DNA of 64,000 nt from Kudoa neothunni (taxonomy: Eukaryota > Cnidaria). The stretch is taken from contig OZ199840.1 in assembly GCA_964304625.1 (NCBI GenBank), positions 3,720,001 to 3,784,000 of the forward strand, read 5' to 3'. The notes beneath the pieces were generated by a model. That model did no database searches and was not told the DNA's origin. It saw nothing but the letters and a program-made list of their open reading frames with translations. Below are positions 1 through 13,049 of this stretch, in pieces. Each line of letters begins with the position of its first letter. The stretch's first letter is position 1. A program made the position numbers and the translations under genes.

Positions 1-1342
1 ATCCTATATTTAGATGGGTCCATGATTATATTGTAAACTGAATGTGATATATTATTTAATAATATAATTTAAATAAAATGAGGACAGATTAATATAGTTG
101 AAAAAAATTGTAGGGCCCAACTTTATTTTCCCATCGTTGCGCGCGTATGGGATGCGAAAAATTGGTTACCTACTGCGATGTAACAACAAAATAATGGCAC
201 GGCGGATCGTCGAATCTATAGTTATACTTTAACCTGTCTGGGACCATGCGAAGTATTTCCTGGCCCAATTTTCGATATATCTATTTTTTAACAATCGCCC
301 ACTCAAAATAAGCTCAAAGAATATTAATTTTCCTAGAGATGGATAAAAATGTTATATTTGAAGTGTCGAATAAGAACTTTATTTTTTTATAATAATCAAT
401 ACGTTTAATTTTTAATTTATTTGTTAACTTGACGTAAAACCCATTGTATCGCATTTAATAGTAATATTTTTATTAATAAATAACAGAGTTGTTAGAAACA
501 GTTTTAAAAATTAAGTGACTTTTTAAAAAATTCCGTTTTATTCGGATTGTAATAAGTATGATTATTCGAGTAAGAAAAAATTTTAATTAAATTATAAACT
601 TTTCTTTTAACCTTTTTAGTACATTTCTATGTTTTACCACATGTATTTTTGATAAATAAAATTAGACAGCAGTTTGCGTGGTCAATTATTCCTGTTTACA
701 ATAACCTAACTGTTAAAGAAATAATTCTAAAATTATTAAGGAATTTTTTACCATATTTTAAGCTACGATAATAAACCAATTTAAATTATTTTATATTGGC
801 TGTATGAACGTGTATTTATTTTTTTGATTTACAACTCTCCGAAGATTATGGTTTTAATCTCTGCTATCTCTCTTAATTTGGCTTAAAACGTCAGCGTAAT
901 TACGCACTAAAAATTAGAGAAAAATCGGGATATACGTTAATTCTAAATATACTATTAAATCTATTGTTGCTAAGATTGAATTGGAAAAAGACCAGAGAGT
1001 GAGGCAAACAGCCTGACAAAATTGTAAGAAAAACAAATTTAACATGTTTTCCTAATTAAAACGAAATCCGAACATAATGCATGGGACGACAACAAACCCT
1101 CTGCACAAATATTGCTAGCAAGGCATAATTTACTATGATTCTTTCACACGTAATAATCTACATTGTTAATATTGAGAGCGGTAAATTGTTTCAAATTAAA
1201 AACACTATATTTAACCTATTAATATCGTAAATAGATATGTTATTGCATAAAAAATTCTACGACAATTTTCTCTCGACATCTTGGAAACGTTTAATCAGGG
1301 TGTGCCACAAAATGTGATATAAATCATCTTGTATCGTGCTCG
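1..1342. other. AT-rich upstream spacer with a dispersed repeat copy
   Basis: No coding region is supported here. The first ~180 bases match a second copy at about 42745-42930 (listed separately). The rest is AT-rich sequence ahead of the first metalloprotease gene, whose first exon starts at 1343. No promoter motif could be fixed with confidence. Confidence 0.5.
8..180 (+). repeat. Dispersed repeat, copy 1
   Basis: About 170 bases are alignable with 42750-42925 in the same orientation. Both share GTAAACTGAATGT, TTAATAATATAATTTAAATA and an ATGCGAAAAAT-N-GGTTA segment near the end. The copies have diverged by substitutions and small gaps, so this is an interspersed family rather than a recent segmental duplication. 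The left edge may lie outside the window. Confidence 0.6.
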
Positions 1343-3098
1343 ATGATACTTCTAAATATTCTATTATTGTTTCTGTTAAATCTTGACAGTATTACAAATA
1401 TTGTTGGAAAATTTATTAAGGTTTATTTAGATCCAATTAATTGCAACAAGTTCTCTCATAAAAAGGACACATTGGTAACTACACCATCTCATCCATTTCC
1501 TTAGTCTTATTACAGGACTATAAAAATCCAAAAAAACTATTAAGGTCTAAGAAAAGATTGAATCTGGATGTGGATTTTTACAGCTCAAGTTTTTTGGTAT
1601 GTAAAATATTACTTGGTCACTTTTCTCACAGAATTTGATGTGTATACAATTTATTTTGATTAACTCAACTTATAATAGACCCAAACCCTTAAAAGCAAGG
1701 GTAAAGATCATAAAAAGTACCTCGAAGATGTTATTAGAGCAATACAAATTGTACTTAAATTCGGTTACATTATTATATTAACAATGATTTATTTAAGAAT
1801 TATATGTGGCATAATATGGTGATAAGGGTTAGAAAATGGGAAATCTGGGAAAAAGATCCTATCACAGTGTCGAGAACGGAAATTTTCAAGGCATACAGCT
1901 CATTCCTTGATTACAATTATAGGGATAAGAAAAGAGGAGATATGGCGTCACTATTTATGTATATTAACATATAACATAATCATATTTTAATATTATATTT
2001 CTATAATTATTGATAACTTAATTTATTGGACAATGTAGTGAGATCGATCAAAGTAAATCTAAAAGCGGTGGTATATTGGGGTTGGGCACAGTAGATGCGG
2101 TATGCAAATATGGTGTAGCCGTTTCTCAAGTAAGTATAAAAATATGAAATATTAATAACCTCAATAAAACGTTCTTTTAGGTTGGCGCAAAAACAAAATT
2201 TGATATTCAGTACGCTTCCAGAACGGTAGTTCATGAACTTGGGCATAATTTGGGTATGCCACATGTGGGTAGGTGAATATTTTACCGGTTTCCCGTTACG
2301 CTATCTTATATTCAACAAAATATTTTCAATATTTTTATTTAAATAATTGCGATTTGAATCAATAATTTGGCCACATTTTTTAAAAATATTATTTTCAACC
2401 AACAGAGAAAAGTACACCAACATGTCAATGCACACATCCAAAGCTCTGTATCATGCTACCATTTGCATTCGCATGGTAATTTCCTATATTATATTTGATT
2501 CTGAAATAAAAACTACAGGGAGGAAAGACTTCCTCCAACATTCCACACTTGCTCTATTGAGATCGTACTTAAGGCAGCTAAAACCAGACAGTGCATTACT
2601 AAATCGCAACGAGAAGCTGTAATGTAGTGTATTTTAATCAAATATAACATCTTAATTTAGTTCAACGCAAATACTTGCGGAAATGGAATCGTAGAAGCCG
2701 GCGAAACGTGCGATTGTGGCATAAAAGAAGTTTATTTACATTTCTAATTTCTCTAAAAGGCTAAATAATATTTAGGCATGCGAAATTGCAGGAGAAGGGT
2801 CTAGTTGTGTCAGTTGCCGAGGCTCAAATGGTTCCAATAATAATAATAACAACAATAACAATAATAACAACAATAACAATAATAACAACAATAACAATAA
2901 CAATAATAACAACAATAATAACAACAATAATAACAATAACAACAATAATAACGGTGGTGGTATATTTTTAATAAGGTTTGAATTTGATTATTTTATTTAG
3001 GCATTAATTATGGGAACAACCAAAAGCTTAACTTTTGTTTGGATATCCAATTTATGGGACAAAGGTTCCCAATCTGCTTGTCGCTCGAACTTAACTAG
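1343..3098 (+). CDS. Short ADAM-like secreted zinc metalloprotease (no cysteine-rich domain)
   Basis: Twelve exons are inferred: 1343-1388, 1431-1474, 1516-1596, 1679-1750, 1798-1958, 2039-2129, 2181-2268, 2406-2475, 2519-2618, 2661-2729, 2776-2959 and 3001-3098, giving 367 aa. Residues 1-15 form a hydrophobic signal peptide (MILLNILLLFLLNLD). The catalytic domain starts almost at once, with no prodomain of normal ADAM size. The zinc site HELGHNLGMPH is complete (exon 7), followed by CQCTHPKLCIM and FHTCSIE as in reprolysin-fold proteases. Only the opening of the disintegrin domain is present (CGNGIVEAGETCDCG). It runs into a long Asn run and then a short tail (NFCLDIQF...ICLSLELN). There is no transmembrane segment, so the product is probably secreted. 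Exons 1-10 match the gene at 8068 in length and phase. The family assignment is firm; substrate and role are unknown. Confidence 0.85.
2836..2951 (+). repeat. AAT/AAC trinucleotide tract coding poly-Asn
   Basis: This run of AAT and AAC codons inside exon 11 of the short metalloprotease codes only asparagine, interrupting the beginning of the disintegrin domain. Mixed AAT/AAC use shows it is not a pure slippage repeat. A similar tract lies at the matching place in the second protease gene. Confidence 0.9.
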
Positions 3099-6000
3099 GA
3101 TGATAATACTTTTAAGGAATATGCGTATTAAATTTGTTTGGGATTTAGTTAGTAATAGTTGGTATGTCGTTTAATATTATTTGATTTCCTACCTCATAAT
3201 AAATATCTTATTTATTATTATATAATTCGCACAGCAGTATCTTTTAGCTTAAAACATCAGTTGATTGTAAGGTATATAGAAGTGTTTCCAAATCTGGGGT
3301 CATACAGCCCACATCGGGGTCATGAGAGATTTTGTGTGGGCCATGAACAATTTTCTGACTAATTTGGACGGCGCAGGAAAACGCGGACCCGTATTGTGTA
3401 GGATACCGCTGAAATGGATAATATTATTTAATTCTTGGACGTAGTATATGTTGATATAATATAAATATTATATTAAGTTAAGTTACATATTGTTGTTTCA
3501 TGAATAAAAGAGCTTTTATCAAGATATAGAACGGCAAAAAACTTGACAGTGTCTCTTTCCACTTCACTAGTACATGCACCGGTGTAATGGAAAGAGACAG
3601 TATCAAAAAACTTACCTCACCATGCGACCTGATACGGCCAACAGGTTTCCTAAGCAGGCAATACTCATTCTATCGTTTGTTTTTTTGTTTTTGGTATAAA
3701 CAAAAATTTATTTAAATACAAATCAGACACAGATACGAGCTAATTTTTCTATTCATTAAATTTTTGGACCCGTAACTAATCACATATTTCTTGGACCTAT
3801 TTAATTTCATGATACAAAGCGGTATGACTTCATACGTTTTCAAATTCTTAATTATTTAATACTTGAATGAAATTATTCAAAAAATATTAACATGAATCGA
3901 ACATTTTGAGAGAGTATACTGAGTATTAAAATTAGCTATTAAAACCCCAATCTAGAAATTATAAGCATTATCCATCTGTAATTCTTCAGTCGAACGAATT
4001 TTGTTAGTTCATAACATCAGTTTACATGAAAATTAAAGATTTTATTATTCGGAGTTATGTGCCCGTAGCTATTCATGAAAATATAATCCGCGCGTCCAAA
4101 CGATACTTTTTTACAATCCTAATATGTCAGTCATATTTACTGATGATCAACGAAATAAATTTTTAAATATTTTATTTAAAAGAAAATTATTATAAAACTA
4201 GACTTAAGTTATAAAGATTTAACTATGATAAATTATGTGCTTTCACTTAAAAATATTAGAAAGAAAGCTTTGGAATATTATATACTAGGTTAAATTTAAG
4301 AAGAAAATTTGAATGAATTATTTTAAAACAATTTGAATTTCATATGTATTTTTTCACATATTTTATACTCATTAATGACTTCATATAACGGATTCAATAA
4401 GGAAAATTAAATCGTCATGACAATTGATGAGAAATAACAAACTTATATTTTTGTTCTAAGTCCAAAATTAATTTAAAAAAATAAAAAATTTGTTTTTAAA
4501 TCAAATTATTGTATTGATTTTACACTAAATGTAGAACAAAAATATATTTTACACCAAGAACCAATATATGGTAAATGAAGCATGCGCATTTACATGAAAT
4601 AGAATGAACTCCCGATTATTCTGAAATCGCGTATCTGAAAGGCATGGAAAATTATTATTTATTTAATTTCAAAGAAAACATGCTAAATACGCGACTTAAT
4701 ATCCTACATTGATAGAGAGAAATTAGAAATAAAAACATATTTTGTGTTCATTGCATTGGATATGGAGGCAACAAGTTAATAAATATTAGTAACTTTTGAA
4801 TTTTTATTGATGATATCATTGAGCCCCAAAACTGATTACGTAAAAATAATTAGTCACAAATATTATAAACAGAAAAAATATATTTAATTAGAATGCGAGA
4901 ATATCATGAAAATCATTAAAAACCAAAAGTGATAAATCGATGGAGGAGTAGCTCGATCGTTTAATAATATTGGTTTAAAAAGAAATATTCTTGCTTTAAA
5001 AGTCTAGTAAAATCAGTGCCACATAATATTTTTAGGTGAACAGAATAAAAATAATTATGATAATGTATACAATTTAAATTATCATATATAATACTGGATA
5101 TAAATATAATTTAAACAATAACTTTTAATTCTAGTAATCACATACACTATTTACATGGGTCATTGGATATTTTTGAAAAAATATGGATCACAACAAAAAA
5201 AGGTTGGGAAACACTGGTATATAGCCTTCTAGATTAAACTAGGTGTATATCACAACTAAGTGGGATTTAATTAATTTTTTAAATATTTGGATGAAATTTG
5301 TTTTAATATAATTTTTAATTTATTGGATCAAAGAAAAATTGTCAAAAACATTTTTTAGTAAAAATGGAGTGTATTTCGAAGTTAGGCTTTTGTTGAAACA
5401 ATGATTACAATAAAATCATTAATTACAAGATCAGAATTTATTTCATAATAAAATATTGAAGAAATTATCTAATTATAACTTAAATCTATCAATGTAAACA
5501 TGTCGCAGCAGACTGAATATGCGATTCTCCTCTAAGTATAACAAAAAGCTACGATTTTGATGATTATATGTTGCATCATCGATTTGTGAAAAAAACTCAC
5601 TTGATATGACATATTTCGCTTTAGCCTAAATTAATGTTTTTTAACTAACAAAAATATTACGTTCTAATGTTTTGATCCATAATTTTAGGGACTGAACGCA
5701 AAAATATTAAAACTAATCACTCTGAAGTTCAGTCTGTTTGTTCGGTGATATTAATAAATCTAGTTGACACTTAAAGCTATTTTCAGGCCAGAAATTTATG
5801 AATTTAACATTAGAATTTATATACATATTTGAAGAAAATTAGTTTAATGGCAGAATCGAATACGCAAAGTCAAAGTTGAGATATACAATCGATTCTTATT
5901 AGTGGTGCATCAGCAAAAAGTTTTATCTGGGGCCAGGTACTCGAAAAAATTGTCGATACTAAAAATATAAAAAAAATATTTTATTTTTGTTCAAAAATTA

Positions 6001-7636
6001 GATATATCCCTCTCAACAAGTTATATATCTGAATGAGAATTTTAAAAATGGTGAATGTGATAGAAATTACGTTTTTCTCCAGAACTGTGCTGTTTGATAA
6101 ATTAGTGAGAGTGCTTGAAGTCACATAATGCATATAATGGTATAGTAAATGATTACCGTGCTTTTTAAATTATTTAATTAATCCTTGTCAAAATGACAAA
6201 TTTAGTTGTTTTTATTGTTAAAACATAAACATTTTGAATTCCATTAATGAAGTAAGTAAGAATTATTTTGTTGATTTTTTAAAATAATACTGATTAATAT
6301 ATTTTTGTCTGTAAGTTTAGAATTCAATTAACTCAAAATTGTTTGAAATATTTAATAAAATGCTGAATATTCCTATCAACGTTTTTCAAGTGAATAAATT
6401 TATGGTATATTTAAATATAAAAAACTGTATGTAATCTATTAGATGAATGCGTTCCGGATTTCTGATCAAATTACATCATTAATTTTATTTTGTTTTGTTT
6501 TAACTGATTTAAACAATTATATTATTAATCGAGAAACTGAGACTATTATTCTCATCGAATAATTTATTTTAATCAACTAAATAATTATTTACAATATATC
6601 AAAGAGAATGATAAATTAATATAAATGACATTATGAGATAAAATAAGATTTTTACTAAACCTATTAATAATATATATTATAATTTTGAATCTTCTTAATA
6701 TTAAATTAATCAAATGATTTAAAAATGCATTCCATGCTCAATTTTGCGATATATATAGTGCAAATAAGAAGTTTATCTCCTTCTTAACAACTTTTAGAGA
6801 TATTCACTTATATTATTTTAAATTAATCAATAAATACTAACTTTTCATTATAATATGAAATATTATTGATACTTTAATAAAATTTAATCAATATCAAACA
6901 TTACTAAAATTAACCATATATGAATGCGCACGCCATTGTATCAGCGAATACTGAAAATTTTTAGTACTCGTTTGAATAAAAGTGGTTTCAATTCAATCTT
7001 ATGTATAATACATTAAATAATGATTTTAAATACTTGAAACCATAGCTCTACATATATATGTGTATAATTCAAATTCTATAATTTGTAAATCAACTAAAAA
7101 TTTAATTTACATCCATCGTTATAACCATTAAAATTTTATTTAAAATAATAATATAAAAAATTGAAATTAGAACAGGTTTAAAAAGTATTTTTGGATGATT
7201 AAATAGGCTGTAAATAAATTAATTAAATTATTTCTAATAAATTGACATATTTCATGATGGATATATGATTTGAAACAAATTTCGTTTCAAATATTTGAAC
7301 TTTATCTATTTTATAAAATCAATAAAATAGGGTTTCTTAGATAAAAACATAAAACCGATGATACCGAATACCGAAGCCGCGCTGGAAATATAGCATATTC
7401 ATACTAAAATTTTATCGCACTCATCATCTATGCGCATTTTTTATAATATGCTATAACTACTAAAAATAAATATACAGCATAGGTAGAGCTATGTTGTGGC
7501 ATAAGATTGATTATTAGAATATTACATAAAACTAGAATCGACATTTAGAAAATTTTTATATTACTTTTAATGGATTTATGTAAAAATTTGAAATAATTAT
7601 TTTTAACTTTATATCAATCATTATCTAAGAATTTTA
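3099..7636. other. AT-rich spacer between the two metalloprotease genes
   Basis: Apart from a hairpin at 3545-3604, I see no gene or recognisable element in this 4.5 kb. Reading frames are short and AT-biased, and splice-like signals do not connect into a protein. Confidence 0.5.
3545..3604. repeat. Imperfect hairpin (17-bp arms)
   Basis: The arm GACAGTGTCTCTTTCCA (3545-3561) pairs with 3588-3604 with two mismatches across a 26-base loop. Beyond the stem, CAAAAAACTT occurs on both outer sides in direct orientation. It may be a tiny fold-back element or a target-site-flanked insertion; function is unknown. Confidence 0.6.
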
Positions 7637-7979
7637 GCGTGTGGCTGACGCCAGCCAACAAGAAATGAACGCACATTGCACTGGAGCTATTGTAATGAAT
7701 ATCTACGTTATTTTAATCAATTTATTTTGATTAATATTTATATATGCATTTTTAATCAATAATAAAATCAAAGGATGGAATTTTTTTAAATATTTCGGCC
7801 GTTATAAAATCAAAAATTTGATTAGTTACCGGAATCCTTCTAATAACCAGATCCGTAAACACACCTATATGTTTACTAATAAAAAAAATCTATTTTGATA
7901 ACGAATAAATAATTAAGACTAAAATGTGACGATAATACTTATTCGATGCGTTTATAGGTTTTAACGAGTCAGCCACACC
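7637..7979. mobile_element. Small TA-flanked MITE
   Basis: The 343-bp segment begins GCGTGTGGCTGAC and ends with the near-perfect reverse complement (GTCAGCCACACC), with TA on each side (7635-7636 and 7980-7981). TA duplication and short terminal inverted repeats suggest a Tc1/mariner-type non-autonomous element. It holds no coding sequence and lies just upstream of the second protease gene. Confidence 0.5.
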
Positions 7980-8067
7980 TATAATATAATGAAAGAAATT
8001 AGGATCAACATTGCGATTAAACTCTACCGTGTTACGATCACGGGCTCGGGTAAAATACAGTCTAATA

Positions 8068-10840
8068 ATGAACTCACTTTTCAATTTATTACTCCTAATA
8101 ATTTTATTAGGTACAAATAATAAATCAAAAATTATTTGATATATATTATATTTTTTAGATAAGTGTTTTGGAAATAAATTTTCTCAGAGAAATTCAAAAT
8201 TGGTGAATTATTTTCAAAATAATAATTAGCAATAAACTATGTTATAAGTGCTCTTTTACGTTAGGACTATAAAAATCCCCAAAAACTTCGAAGAGCCAAC
8301 AAAAGATTTCAACTTGATGTTGACTTTTATTGTACCTCCTATTTGGTATGTGTTCCTTGGAAAATACCGATAAAAGAACTGACAAATTATAAATAGATGA
8401 AAGCTCTTCAAGGAAAGGGTAAAGACTCCAAAAAATACGTAGATAAACTGATCAGAGATGTCCAGTTTGTATTTATCATATGCCAATTTTTAAATCTAAC
8501 CTAACACTTCTTGAAGAACTATATGTGGCACAATGTAGCAGTACGCATAAGAAAATTAGAAATATGGACCAATGATCCAGTAACCATTTCAACCTCAAAT
8601 ATGAAGACGGCCCATACTCAATTTTTAAAATACAATAAACGTAGTAAAGATATGGCAGATATTTCATCGCTTTTGATGTAATTTCATGGACCATTTCAGT
8701 TTATAATGCATTTCTATCTAAATAGGGATACCGATCCCTCTGCTGGCGGAAACAAATCATTCCTTGGATTTGGAACATTGGCTAGTGTGTGCACTTACGG
8801 TGTTTCCGTCTCACAAGTGCTGGCTCCATTGCTGGGAATGATAACTTACAATTGTTAAGGTTGGTTGGGGAGCACAATGGGATCCCACTTATGGATCTAG
8901 AACAGTTGTTCACGAAATAGGGCACAATCTTGGAATGGACCATGTGAGTATGGCCTATACACATGATATTAACTTTTAACGTTGTAATTTTGCGAATTAT
9001 GATAATTAAATAGATCGTATTACTCCCAAATGCCAATGTACACATTCTCGTTATTGCATCATGATTCCCATGGCATTTTCATGGTAACGATTTATCAATG
9101 TTTTTATATTAATCAATATTTGGAGGTACGAAAAGCTACCACCAGCTTTCCATACTTGTTCTATCGATGTCTTAATTAAATTTGATAAACACAGAGACTG
9201 TATTTCAAAGAAAATGCCTCAGACAGTAGTTTTAGTTCATTGCGTGCCTTAATTTAAATTCAAGTATAAAACAAACGTATGTGGAAACGGTATTGTAGAA
9301 GATGGCGAAACTTGCGATTGTGGCTTCAAGGAGGTAAGAATTTATTAGTAAATTTAAAATTTCTATAATTATTGAAATAGGTTTGTGAAATAGAAAAGAG
9401 AGCGACTGGGTGTAAAAACTGCCAAGGCAGAGATGGCTCCGATAGCGATAATAATGGCAATAATAACAATAATAATAATAATAATAATAATAACAATAAT
9501 AATAATAATAACAATAACAATAACAACAATAATAATAATAATAACGGTCCTACTGATAACTTTGGCGATACTGGTAGACCATGCTCACATGGTGCGTGCT
9601 GTAGAAATGGACGAGTAAAATATTAAATGAGATTATATATTAAATTTTATTACGTTTGAAATCTAAGATATTGACGTCGAGATCTATTTGTCGTCCAGCC
9701 AAAGACAAATGTGACATTCCGGAGTATTGTGATGGTCAAAGTCCACAAGTAAACTTTAATTTATTTGGATATGTGTGCAGTTTTGACTTTTTGGCCAGTG
9801 CGTGGCTCCTGATTTGAAGCTAGCAGATGGCTCCCCTTGCAAAGATGGCGTAACTATTCTGAAACCAGTTTATTTGGTCATTTAACGATTATAAAGGCAT
9901 TTTGTTTCAATGGAATTTGTCCTTCGAGAGATAATATCTGCAAGATTCCTTTTCCAAAATGTATTTTAATAGTTAAACCAATAGTTGTAACTATTACATT
10001 TAGCTGAAGGACTTATCAACTCTGACTTGTGCGATAAGCATGTCACTTTTAAAGAACGTAACTGCAGGGCGCTAAAATCATTCGGAGAAGACACCAACTA
10101 TTTGTTTTGTAAACTGTACTCTGAAATTTTTCTTTGAACAAATTTTAATTAAAAATAGAGCTTACAAACAAAACTGTGGTTTAGCTGTTTGCAGTGGTTC
10201 GTTTTATTCCACCGAGAAAAAACACAGCTTTGAGATGAGGTCGCCTGGCTTGGAAAATGCTGAATGCCAGTAACCTCAACATTTTAATTTTTTCACAATA
10301 GTGCAATTAACTAATTATAGTTATCCTGAAGGCCCTATGGATGATAAATTGAGAGTGAAACCTGAAGGAGCACTTTGTCATGACAATAAAGTAATCATCG
10401 TCAGTAATTCTTAATTTTGAGTTTGGACTGATTACCTTAGATATGTTACAAAAACAAATGTGTGGAAAAAAGTCAAATAAAGGACGCTTGCCAAAATCGA
10501 TGTCAGCGTGGACAAGTAAACTATCAAAAATATTCATCTATCGACAATAATTAAATAAGGTGTGTGTTCAACCTGGTAGATGCATTGCTCTTCCTCAAGC
10601 AGGAAATCCACCGTAACTTTCTTTTATTGCGAGGTGCTTTATTTTTTTATTTAGGCCAACAAATCCAACCAATCCAACCAATCCAACTTATCCTACAAAT
10701 CCAACTGATGGTGGTATTTTCTTAAATAGCTTAAATTTACTTAGTTTCTAATAGGTAATAACAAAAACCTGAACTTTTGTGTGGATTCCATGTTTCAAGG
10801 GAGAACAAACTCCATTTGTTTTTCTCTGACATCTGAATAG
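8068..10840 (+). CDS. ADAM-like secreted metalloprotease with disintegrin and cysteine-rich regions
   Basis: Twenty-one exons: 8068-8110, 8159-8202, 8265-8345, 8397-8468, 8517-8677, 8726-8816, 8860-8947, 9014-9083, 9126-9225, 9265-9333, 9381-9614, 9668-9748, 9799-9849, 9897-9960, 10004-10108, 10161-10269, 10321-10390, 10441-10515, 10560-10612, 10655-10713 and 10755-10840, giving 601 aa. Order: signal peptide (MNSLFNLLLLIILLG); a ~16-residue linker with one Cys (DKCFGNK); catalytic domain with HEIGHNLGMDH; disintegrin-like part (CGNGIVEDGETCDCG) split by poly-Asn; CDIPEYCDGQSPQC, a classic ADAM motif; cysteine-rich region; TNP repeats; short tail. No membrane helix was found. Without a prodomain, control of activity by a normal cysteine switch is unclear. 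It is a tandem paralogue of the gene at 1343. Confidence 0.87.
9452..9545 (+). repeat. AAT/AAC trinucleotide tract coding poly-Asn
   Basis: A block of AAT/AAC codons in exon 11 of the long metalloprotease gives an Asn run of about 25-30 residues, with one Gly near its start. It sits between the first and later cysteines of the disintegrin-like region, followed by GPTDNFGDTGRPCSHGACC, so the domain resumes after the insert. Confidence 0.9.
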
Positions 10841-11980
10841 AAAGATATTACCAGAATAAATACGTTTATTCCGTTAATTAGATTTCGATAGAATTAAGAA
10901 TTCGAATTTAGTAATATCGTATTAGCCGCGGGATAGATTTACATTTCCTTATAAATTTATGACTCATTTAATATCTTTGAATTAAAGAAATTTTATTTGA
11001 CCATTATCAATTTTGAATCATATTTAAAAGAGTAATATTATGCTATAGAATATTTTGTAAATCTATTCATTATGATTTAAGGTGTGATTAACTCTCTAAT
11101 GTACTAAAAATCAACCGCACTCTGGTGAATTTTGAGAAATAAAAATATGCAAAATCTCAAAGCTAGATTTAGCTGTAAAACAACTAACGTCCCGAGTAGT
11201 TATTCTCACAATCCTACGAAAACTGTATTCGTTAAAATCTGCAATGACAATTTTTCATTATAGCTTAATATTTGAGTATATTTCATATTTATATCATGTA
11301 ATAAATATTTTAATTATTATTTGAGAAATAAAATACAATATTAAATGCGAATATGATTTGTAGACACTCAGAGTGAATTTTTCGAAGGTGTTTCGTACAT
11401 TTAAAACAAACATTAGTGGGTTTCTCATCAATATTTCGTAAACTTCATTCCAACCTGAAAAATACGGTTCATTTATTTGGTGTGTTGAGTTAGGGTGGAA
11501 TAGATAACGTCGAGCTCTTACGATTTTGGGCCTCAAGGATGTTTCTTTACATTAATGGAAAGATATAGTAACTTTGCAATGTTTTCAAAAACTCTTTCAT
11601 AACCATATTATCTCCCAGGTATTTTGTACATGGAAAACGCATATATAAATAATAACTCTAGTAAATGGAAAAACACTATTATACGACATCTTTACTGATT
11701 GTGGGTTGACCCGAATTCTCAAAGTTTTCAATATCGTAAGATTCTTACGGCATATCAGTTTTAAAGTATCCATAATCACTTTAAAGGAATTTGATCCATC
11801 ATTTTAACAATTATAGGTGAAATCCATACCCATTATCGCAATGATACATTTAAAAAAGAAGGCACGTGTCGCTGATATTGGTAATAACCGTATAACATCA
11901 AATTTATCCATCAGATAAACCCAAAATCTAATTAATGTAATAATTATTATTTTATCTATCAATTGATATGAAAAAAATCT

Positions 11981-12200
11981 GGGGTAATCTTTTACCCCAA
12001 AAATCCATTGGTGTAAACTTGTTATAATTTTTCTGATTTTATATTTTTAATCAAAATATTTTAAAATCATGTATGACTCGTCTTTTTTTTTGGGGGGGGG
12101 GTTATAAATAAACTTATATCCTACGAAAAGAAAACAAATCACGTATACAACCGAGAACTTGTTGGAGTAAAAGTTTACCCCAAATTCATTAGATGGTTAT
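11981..12200. repeat. Two copies of a GGGGTAAA/TTTACCCC motif family
   Basis: At 11981-12000 the strand reads GGGGTAATCTTTTACCCCAA, a self-complementary hairpin, followed by a CATT-type segment. At 12164-12200 a related copy reads GGAGTAAAAGTTTACCCCAA and then CATTAGATGGTTATAAA. Further relatives are at 30644-30675 and 35815-35850. They look like ends or cores of a degraded short element. Confidence 0.45.
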
Positions 12201-13049
12201 AAAATTTTTAATAATAAGACTTGGCGCATCCTTATTTTGATCCGATACAATAAAGTTGTTTTCAGGGGTGTCATTATTACCTATCTTCTATTCCGATTTT
12301 AAGCGTTTAAATCAATGTTTCCCACCGGTGGGCGCGGGAAATCCTGAGTATTGGCGTGACACGGATAATGGTGAGATAATTTGGCAGTATGACGTACGTT
12401 GAAGTCAATATTGCGATTTTCGATATCTCTTATATTTAAGTAACGATTAACATCAAAAAAATACAAAAATTCATGACCAATTATACAAAAATTAATAATA
12501 ATAATAATAATATTTAACGTGTCCTTCACCCTAATAGAATCAGAATGGTTTGGATTTCAATCTTGTCTCATTTAGAATAGCTTTTCCCTTTTTTTTTATT
12601 AAAGCCAATATGATATTAATTAATTTTGTACTTAAATTATTTATTCTCGGTTTATTAGCTCCGTACACACAAAAGACTTTATTAATGAAGATTCGATTAT
12701 CACGAGTTTTATTTGACGCTGTTTCTGACGGAATGAAGAACTTATGTTAATTTTTAAGGTCCATCGATAAGTTAAGTTAGATCTAATCGCAACAATTTTA
12801 ATTTTAATGAGAAAAGAAGTGTAAAGTACAACCTCGGACTTCGACCATAATCCGTTCTAGAAGTGTGTTCAAACTCCGAATCAATTTTTCTCGTGTAAAG
12901 CGATAAAAATAAGTTTAATCCGTACCCCTTATCAAATAAATGACTATTTTTATTCTTATTTATTAAAAAAATATGCACGCGTTGTGTTTATAAAATATAA
13001 CAATAAATATTAAACATAATAATAAGAATACGGTATAGGATGTAACACA

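Noticed and set aside
2007-2264. Minus-strand open frame over the zinc-site exons
   Set aside because: It is antisense to exons 6 and 7 of the short protease; the plus strand has the conserved HELGHNLGMPH.
9326-9529. Minus-strand frame coding a long poly-leucine run
   Set aside because: It is the antisense of the AAT/AAC poly-Asn tract of the protease gene, a low-complexity shadow.
12082-12101. T9G10 homopolymer block as a structural signal
   Set aside because: A striking run, but a single occurrence; could be a sequencing artefact or simple slippage.
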